From: Nilaparvata lugens
Taxonomy: Eukaryota; Arthropoda; Insecta; Hemiptera; Delphacidae
DNA: 64,000 nt
Assembly (NCBI RefSeq): GCF_014356525.2
Contig: NC_052515.1
Coordinates: 21,085,725-21,149,724 of the forward strand
Reading direction: 5' to 3'
Within the stretch, counting starts at the first letter, position 1; every line of letters starts with the position of its first letter. The notes under the pieces were generated by a model. That model did not search any database. It was not told the DNA's origin and saw only the letters and a list, made by a program, of their open reading frames with translations. This document shows positions 57,232 to 64,000 of the stretch, in pieces. The translations under genes were made by a program, and so were the position numbers.

Positions 57232-58198
57232 TAACGATTTACACGAAATTTGGAACATAGTAGGTTTATGATATAAAAATTCGATTGCACTAGGTCTCAT
57301 CCTTGAGAAAACTCTCTGAACGACATTAAAAGGATAATTCATCCTTGGCAGAAACAGCTGTGGATGGTAAAAAAGTGAGTGAGCGAGTGAGTATGTGAGA
57401 AATCAAAATATCGCATCCCCAAAATTCAAAAGATGACATGTAGCTAGCTGTGAAATGAAAACACTATTATTTTAGAGAATTGTGTTCTGTTTATCAATAT
57501 AATATCGGGGACCAAGCTTCGCTCTGGAGTGCAAAAGCATAAAAAAATTTATTACGAAAGGAGAAATTATAATAACATTCATACAGAAATCTATCTAATC
57601 ACAGTAAATTGAAATTAATTTCCAGAGGAATGCAAAAATTTCCCTCACAAAAGCCGGTTAAATTTTAATCCTGATTAACTTCATGTAAAACAAATCAGAG
57701 AAGACCATTTCAAAAAGATGGATCTATTGGAATTAATCAGGATTGAAAATAACCCGGCTTTTTTGCAACCGGCACTAAGTACCTGATTGAATGATTACAA
57801 AAGTTCAGCAGCTGAGTAATAATTTTGACACAGTCCCACACACAACTCGCTCACTCACTCCATCACCAACAGACGACGAAATAATTATTATCAGCTTTTT
57901 TTTGAAGGATGAATAATAATTATCCTTTTAATGTCCTTCAGCGAGTTTTCCCAGGGATGAGACCTAGTCCAATTGAATCTTTATATTATAAACCTACTAT
58001 GTTCTGAATTTCGTGAGAATCTTTAGAGCCATTTTCGAGATCCGGTGGAATACAAACATATAAACATCTAAACATCCAAACATCCAAACATCTAAACATC
58101 TAAACATCCGAACATCCAAACATTAAAACAGAAGTTGCTCGTTTAATAGTATAGGGGATAAAAATAACGAGCAAAGCTCGGTGCCCCGATATTTAACA
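57232..58198. repeat. Cluster of interspersed-repeat pieces and a foldback
   Basis: 57236-57345 is an inverted copy, and 57895-58150 a direct copy, of the repeat also seen at 35341-35600 (shared GAATTATCCTTTTAA and CGAGTTTTCC). 57505-57530 and 58163-58195 are ends of the GCTCGGTGCCCCGATATT family. 57651-57782 is a foldback (AAAAGCCGGTTA... facing ...AACCCGGCTTTT). An AAACATC tandem lies at 58057-58125. Confidence 0.6.
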
Positions 58199-58398
58199 TA
58201 AATAAGATTTCATAAATTAATAAACAAAATATTGGTTGAAAATAGACTATTCCATAATTTGAAAGAGTACATGGATTGTGATATTGGTGATTCAGTCAAC
58301 AGAATTAAGATTTTGTGTTTTTATTCGTCCTACGTTAAAGCCTTGAATATTTTCATGCTTCAATGTACTTTCAACATAATTTGTACAGGATAGCCTAC

Positions 58399-58770
58399 CT
58401 ATAGTGAGGTCCACGTTATAATAGCAATTTTGTATTGATATCCTTGTCTATCATTCAACAAAGCGGATAGTGCTATCTCTTTCTCCGCTCTGCTCTGTTG
58501 TCAGATCGTTTTTTAACAATGTAGAAATATAATTAATCAACAAAATATTTTTAATCTTGATCATGTGAATATAATTATTATGAAATTATTGAAAAATATA
58601 ATTCCCTGCTTGATAAAATATAATTGGTTATTTTAAACGAGAATGAACAGTTAATTTATGTCAATAAACCGGTATCAGTTAACCTCTATAGAAGGGATAC
58701 AAGACAGAGGATCGGCAACGTTGTTCTCCTATCTTTCTCCACTGCCATTATAACGTGGACCTCACTTTAG
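58399..58770. mobile_element. MITE with CTATAGTGAGGTCCACG ends
   Basis: The left end CTATAGTGAGGTCCACGTTA is inverted at the right as TAACGTGGACCTCACTTTAG. Length is 372 bp with no coding frame. Partial copies lie at 33048-33600, and a lone end at about 63886-63910. Confidence 0.75.
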
Positions 58771-58810
58771 TGTCTATACTTTACATTATGTACTATTACA
58801 GTTTAAGTAT

Positions 58811-59784
58811 ATGTTTACAGGAAAAGGTGTGGCAGAGAAGTATGTTGGATTGGTGCAGGAGATGTACAAGGGAGCCATCACTCGAGTGAGAAACAGTGTG
58901 GGAAGGACCCAAGAGTTTCCTGTGCAAGTTGGCCTCCACCAGGGTTCAGCACTTAGCCCATATCTGTTTGATCTGCTCATGGATGTCATGGGTGCTGCAG
59001 TCAAGAGGTCATCACCATGGTGCATGCTATTTGCAGATGACATCGTGCTCTGTGAACCTACCAAAGATCAGTTGGAAGAAAGGCTGGAAAGCTGGAGGAA
59101 GACTTTGGAGGAAAGGGGACTGAAAATTAGCCGATCAAAAACAGAGTAAATGGTATTGGGAAACAATGATGGGCTACCCTTACAGCTTGAAGGAAACCAC
59201 TCCAACCAGTGCAGTTTTAAGTACTGGGTTCAAGTGTACAGAGAGATGGAGGGCTTGATGTAGAATACAGCATAGAATAAAGTGTGCATGGATGGACTGG
59301 AGAAAATGAGTGGTGTTCTTTGTGTAAGAGAGTGAATTGTCAAATGAAGGGAAAAGTGTATAGATCAGTTGTGAGGCCAGCTATGCTGTATGGAACAGAA
59401 ACATGGCCCATTTCAAAGAAACAGGAACGAAAGATGGAAGTGACTGAGATGAGAATGTTAACATGGATGTGTGGGGTTACAAGAAGAGATAAAATAAGAA
59501 ATGAATTGATCAGAGGCACTGTAAAAGTTGGACCACTGGGAAATAAAATGCAGGATACAAGGATGAGGTGGTTTGGGCATGTACAGCGACGGGAGGAGGA
59601 TTATGTTGGACGAAGAGTGCAGGATTTGGTTTTGGATGGTGTGAGAGGACGAGGTAGACCTAGGATGAGGTGGGGAGATAGAATAGCGGCTGACTTGTGG
59701 GAGAGTGGTTGGAGGAGAGAGGAAGCATTGGATAGGGCTTTGTGGAGAGGCAGACTAAGAGGAAGGAATGCCGACCCCATTTAA
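58811..59784 (+). pseudogene. RTE-like LINE reverse transcriptase, 5'-truncated and broken
   Basis: The first part (58811-59149) contains LHQGSALSPYLFDLLMDV and MLFADDIVLCEP, the FADD being the polymerase active-site box of reverse transcriptases, and ends at an in-frame TAA after ISRSKTE. After about 130 bases with frame breaks, the second part (59284-59784) continues with KGKVYRSVVRPAMLYGTETW, RMRWFGHVQRREED and GRGRPRMRWGDRIAADLW, the typical C-terminal region. The order fits an RTE-type non-LTR retrotransposon that has lost its endonuclease half. It is followed by a GACCCCATTTAAATGGGATA hairpin-like 3' end and an (AAG)n tail. It lies about 40 bp right of a MITE. Confidence 0.8.
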
Positions 59785-59802
59785 ATGGGATAAGGCACAG
59801 CC

Positions 59803-59820
59803 AAAGAAGAAGAGAAGAAA

Positions 59821-59851
<31 letters not shown>

Positions 59852-60056
59852 AAGAAGAAGAAGAAGAGAAGAAGAAGAAGAAGAAGAAGAAGAAGAATAA
59901 GAAGAAGAAGAAGAAGAAGAGAAGAAGAAGAAGAAGAAGAGAAGAAGAAGAGAAGAAGAAGAAGAAGAAGAAGAAGAAGAAGAAGAGAAGAAGAAGAAGA
60001 AGAAGAAGAAGAAGAAGAAGAAGAAGAGAAGAAGAAGAAGAAGAAGAAGAAGAAGA
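59803..60056 (+). repeat. (AAG)n tail of the LINE
   Basis: About 250 bp of AAG triplets with occasional GAAG phase slips directly follow the LINE 3' end. RTE-type LINEs often end in simple-repeat tails; this one has expanded. The Lys/Arg/Glu frame here is not a gene. Confidence 0.85.
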
Positions 60057-60249
60057 CAGTTTAAGTTTGATATGGATTTGTACTGTTATTGTTGCAAAAA
60101 TAATAATGAAGTAGTAGTTCTTACTTATAAGATTTAGTTAGTTATTTTTTAGTCATTATATGACAAATGCCCTTTTTTCAAGCCACATTAAGTAAAAACT
60201 GATGACAATGCCTATTGCATTGTTAAGCTGGAATCACACTACCATGCAG

Positions 60250-60418
60250 TGTTCCAATCCCACACCGATCATGCAGACGGACGACTACATGACCGCAAAA
60301 CAGACAATTTACTTGAATGCGTCATGCCTCACCAACCCATCATTTGACCTTCAGTACGGTGGCATCTCTCTATCGACAGAGAAATCGGACATGAGTCAGA
60401 TGGGAATGCTCATGACAA
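60250..60418 (+). CDS. Candidate host exon
   Basis: The sequence between an acceptor (CTACCATGCAG, ending 60249) and a donor (CAA|GTGAGT, 60419) is open in one frame for 56 codons. Its third positions are GC-richer than the AT-rich surroundings. The peptide contains IMQTDDYMTAKQTIYLNASC and FDLQYGGISLSTEKSD. I do not recognise the protein. An acceptor further in (ATGCAG at about 60276) is an alternative start. Neighbouring exons were not found in the window, so this could be one exon of a gene with long introns, or chance. Confidence 0.4.
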
Positions 60419-61208
60419 GTGAGTCCCCGTATTTAAAGTAAATTGATAGCAAATAAAATTCTCATTCTTATTCTGGGTTTTAGAGAAACTTTTTTAATCC
60501 ATAATAAGTTTTCCTCCATGATCTTAATTTGCAGCTCCTAATATTTACATTCAGTAGGTAATGATTAAAATTCTTTCTGAATTATAATTTTAGAATTTAT
60601 AATTTTCTAATCATAATTATTCTTTCTGATATATAACTCCTCTCCACCCCCACTCTGACCAAATTTCACCCTCATAACCTTAAATACTTCAGTCTCTGTT
60701 TGGCTTGAAAATGTGCAATACCAGCACGAAACGGACGTCGCCACATCAAAAAACGTGAGTGTTTTTTCACTTAAAAGTTTTATTAAATACGATAGTAATA
60801 ATAATAGTGAAAACAAGATGGATAACCAACAACGGATTAGGCTATAATTCAATAATATTATATTCGTATCTCAATAATAATCATGATCGCATCTTCTGCT
60901 AAGTTTGGTGTTCGATTGGCTGGCATAAATGATTGCTCTTTGTAATGGAAAACGTGTGACGCGAACAATCCTATTCCTTAACTCTGCGCAGTTTATGGAA
61001 GTTTACAGGCGTGGGTAGAAAACCTAGACATTTCTTTGTAATTAGAAATTCAGATCATGATCGACAAAATCCAGTTTTGGGTTTTCTGGGCTGTTTCAAT
61101 TTATTTGTTTTTTTTTATATCATGCGCTACAGGCAGTAGTTTCAGTATTGTTTTAGCAATCTTAATCACCTAGACTAGACTCAAAGCTTTTATTTTTATT
61201 TTTATTAT
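60419..61208. other. Non-coding DNA, no gene seen
   Basis: No recognisable gene; a short minus frame at 60607-60852 has no supportable content. Confidence 0.45.
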
Positions 61209-61272
61209 TTAAGTTGATACTATATATATATATATATATAATATATATATATATAATATATATATATATATC
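61209..61272. repeat. (AT)n microsatellite
   Basis: Alternating TA/AT units with a few phase breaks. Confidence 0.9.
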
Positions 61273-63700
61273 AATAATAGAAATATTATTGATAATTATA
61301 TTGCTGAAGCTTCTATGAATGTTGTATGCTACTAAGGATTACAGATTTTCATAGGTTTTTTTCTGCTATTTTATATTTTCTTTTTAAAATACAATTTAAT
61401 ATTTTTGTACTTGAAACAGTTTTGGACTATCATGCCTGATTGCCTGTTGTTTTCAAAGTTTGTATTGATTTTTCCTAAATGAATAAATAACATTACTTGT
61501 TACAATCTTCTAATTACCTCTATTGTGAATAGAGGTCAACATTAACATGATTGTATTTTACTATATAACGAATTTTTAGTTGTTCCTCTAAAATGAATTA
61601 TACCTCTTCTTGAGATGAGCTTCATTCCAATCATGTTATTCTTCATGTCATTTCAAAACCAATTTCAAAAAAAGAATGTGAATAAAGAATAATTCTTCAA
61701 AAGACATAATAATTTTCAAAAAAGCTCAATTTATGTTTTACTTCTGACAGAGTTTGGTGAGATGTATAGTGATACCTCACTTGTTTTATAATGGAAACAC
61801 AAAAAAAATATTATTAAATTTCAAATGTCATCTCAAAATAATATTTCATTAATTTTATTTTAATCATTTTCGATACATATTTGTGTTCTTTTCAAAATAA
61901 GTTTCGTGTTGAAGCATTATAGAGCCACTTGAATGTTCAATAATCAAAGAAAATAACAATAGCTTAAGGTACCTTTTCATTTTTTTTCATTTGCATAAGG
62001 ACACTTGGATTTTGGGTGAGAATGATAAAAATGTCGTAACTACTCTTGTATTATAATATAAACATTTTACAATGATCCCCACTAGTTTCACTATATATAT
62101 ATTATTATTATTATTAATTAGTGTAATTCCATTTCATTTTAAAAATTTCGTAATATTTGACAATATTTTTGTGCTCTTTGAATAGGCATTAGGCAATAGG
62201 TCTTCTATTTTCATCAAGGAACAAGCGATCAATAAACTAATCATTTCAATTAATTTAAAATAATTTTATTTATAAAATAGTAGCATAGAGAAAAGATAGT
62301 ATATTAAAATAATCATTCAATAATATTACTTATATATTTTGCTATCTTTTCTTCATGGTAGTCAACTTTTTTAAATTACGCGGTCTCGATGAGCGCTTGC
62401 AGTGATGACGATATAGTAATCTAGAAGGCAACGGCTTCCTTGGAAAACAAAATCAAAATCTCAAGTCCTAAAATGGCGTCAATAATCGCTAAAGTTGGAA
62501 TCTTCAACAATTTCAAGTGAAAAGTGAATATTTATCGCTCTTGTATGTAGTTTTTACAATTTTTCAATGTCTATTGTTTTGCTTGAATAATAATTTTATT
62601 TTTGTCGTAATTTCCTTATCAGCTTTGTGATTGACGAAGGCGTAACGTCTGGTTTTCTAACCTTTTTCACTGCAAGGTTATAAATGTTATTTTATGTATT
62701 GTTTTTCAATATTTTATCGTAGAATCCTAGTTTTTAAATGAATTTTGCATGTTTTATGTCACTGTGAAATATATTTTTTCATACCATTTTCAAAATACGT
62801 TGTTGAAACGAATTTCAAAAGAATTGCGCATTGGGTTGTGTGCTGCAATAAGTTACAACTTATCAACCGTATTTTCTTATCGGCGAAATATAAAATCGTT
62901 AGAAGCCTGGTTCCTGGTTTGATAAATTCAAATTCAAATGAAATGTTTTTAGTGATTTATACTATAAGCCTACTTTAATCTTTTTCTTTTTTTAATATCA
63001 TTGGCACTTGCTTTTTTTAGTTTCACATCAGATCTCTAGCAAGTGGATTCTTGCAAACACTGTTTTTACTCTTATTTTCTTGCCTTCTGTAGGCCTAATA
63101 CCAGTTGTCATAAAAAAGAGGTTCTCAATTTTTTCACATTTTTTACTGAGTGTGACTAACCTCTTTCTAGGCTATAACTTAGTCTAATCAAAATAAAGTA
63201 ATAATTGATTTGTAAATACAAAATTGGATTTCAGCTTGTGCATGGCGTAATATGGCTTCTAGTTGAATAATTTTGGAAAAAATGGATACTGTAAAGGTAA
63301 GTTAATAACTCTTGACTCATACATCTTAGTGTTATTATATTTTATTTTTTAATTCAGAAAATTACTAGGATTTGATTGCAAACCAATCTACAATAACTAA
63401 GTTGATCATCAACTTCATTTCTGAAAAGTAATGTTTTTTGATATTTTATTGGGTACGGTACTAGAAAACCACTATTGATATTATGATAATTAGGCCTACT
63501 TGCCGGGTTTATGCGTGATAACTTATTCTATTCTCTTTTAGTTAGTAATTAATTCAGATCATCTTCTTCATAGAGAAACCTAAATAATTGGGTACAAAGT
63601 CAAAGTTAGTAAGATTAACAAATTACTATTTAGAATATTATTACTACAGCAGGGTGTCTACCATATAAAGACCGACTTTCTCATTATCAGAGTTGAGTTG
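61273..63700. other. AT-rich non-coding DNA, no gene seen
   Basis: A possible relative of the MITE at 16310-16718 lies at 62283-62360 (AGCATAGAGAAAAGATAG facing CTATCTTTTCTTCATGG). An (ATT)n run lies at 62100-62115. No gene is recognised; the frame at 62745-62978 has no supportable feature. Confidence 0.45.
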
Positions 63701-63910
63701 GTGAACGGTAAAGTGAAAATTTTTATCATTTATGAGCTTCAATTGGACTATTCCCACTCAGCCTGGCCGAGCGAGTATGAATAGTCCTATTAGAACTTAA
63801 AGGAATAATATTTTCACTGTACCGGACTGTCAGTTCACTGACACTGAAGTTAAATTCACCAATGTTAATCAAATACTGCTAAATTATAACGTGAACCTCA
63901 CTATAGCTCT
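63701..63910. repeat. Foldback plus CTATAGTGAGG-type end
   Basis: CGGTAAAGTGAAAAT (about 63708) faces ATTTTCACTGTACCG (about 63810), and TGGACTATTC (about 63742) faces GAATAGTCC (about 63778). At 63886-63910 TTATAACGTGAACCTCACTA resembles the end of the MITE at 58399-58770. Confidence 0.55.
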
Positions 63911-64000
63911 TTAGATAGTATCTTGTTTTTCTAGTGATTCAATTATCTTCAATTAAGAAATCCAACTAGGCTTACAATCTATTCAATTATAGAACTTTTG

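Noticed and set aside
58057..58125. AAACATC tandem as a CRISPR-like array
   Set aside because: The unit is 7-8 bp with no spacers; it is a simple repeat in an insect-type repeat family.
60607..60852. 81-codon minus-strand frame
   Set aside because: No conserved feature, splice context or codon bias.

Overview
The window looks like repeat-rich nuclear DNA of an arthropod, probably a hemipteran insect. It is AT-rich and has no dense host genes. It carries tRNA-derived SINEs, foldback elements, small inverted-repeat transposons, an RTE-like LINE, long purine microsatellites and a short (TTAGG)n tract. Promoters in the transposon-borne genes have TATA boxes with TCAGT-type initiators, an arthropod trait. 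The hemipteran call rests on the general look of the repeats and was not tested.

The main content is a partial Maverick/Polinton (adintovirus-like) element at about 40.5-52.6 kb. Its minus-strand block, read from 46.8 down to 40.6 kb, encodes a membrane protein, a phospholipase A2-type core protein, an adenovirus-type protease, a penton-like minor capsid protein, a small conserved protein, a hexon-like major capsid protein, an RNase H-like protein with half a BIR domain, a 146-residue protein with tandem repeats, and a small OB-fold-like protein. The plus-strand side encodes a two-BIR (inhibitor-of-apoptosis-like) protein and the N-terminal and exonuclease part of a protein-primed family B DNA polymerase. 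A second OB-like paralogue on the minus strand interlocks with the BIR gene: each gene's main coding exon lies inside the other gene's intron. The packaging ATPase, the polymerase palm domain, this element's own integrase and a recognisable pair of terminal repeats are not seen, so this copy is incomplete.

The polymerase frame ends exactly where a second Polinton-like element begins (52.64-57.23 kb). That element has near-identical terminal inverted repeats of about 270 bp, a third OB-like gene whose 3' end lies within a terminal repeat, a frameshifted Polinton-type integrase fragment, a 100-N assembly gap, and a spliced gene of unknown function behind a TATA box.

The left flank (1-40 kb) is host intergenic or intronic DNA made largely of repeats: four foldbacks of one family, three of another (one split by a later insertion), several transposons with terminal inverted repeats, SINEs, minisatellites and long one-strand purine tracts. 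One CpG-rich promoter-like block lies at 14.3-14.8 kb. The right flank (57.2-64 kb) holds repeats, a broken LINE reverse transcriptase with an (AAG)n tail, and one candidate host exon near 60.3 kb.

Functionally, the Polinton genes form a virion module (capsid, protease, core, membrane protein), a replication module (polymerase, OB-like proteins) and a likely host-interaction module (BIR proteins). All family assignments are from motifs read by eye; no database search was run.
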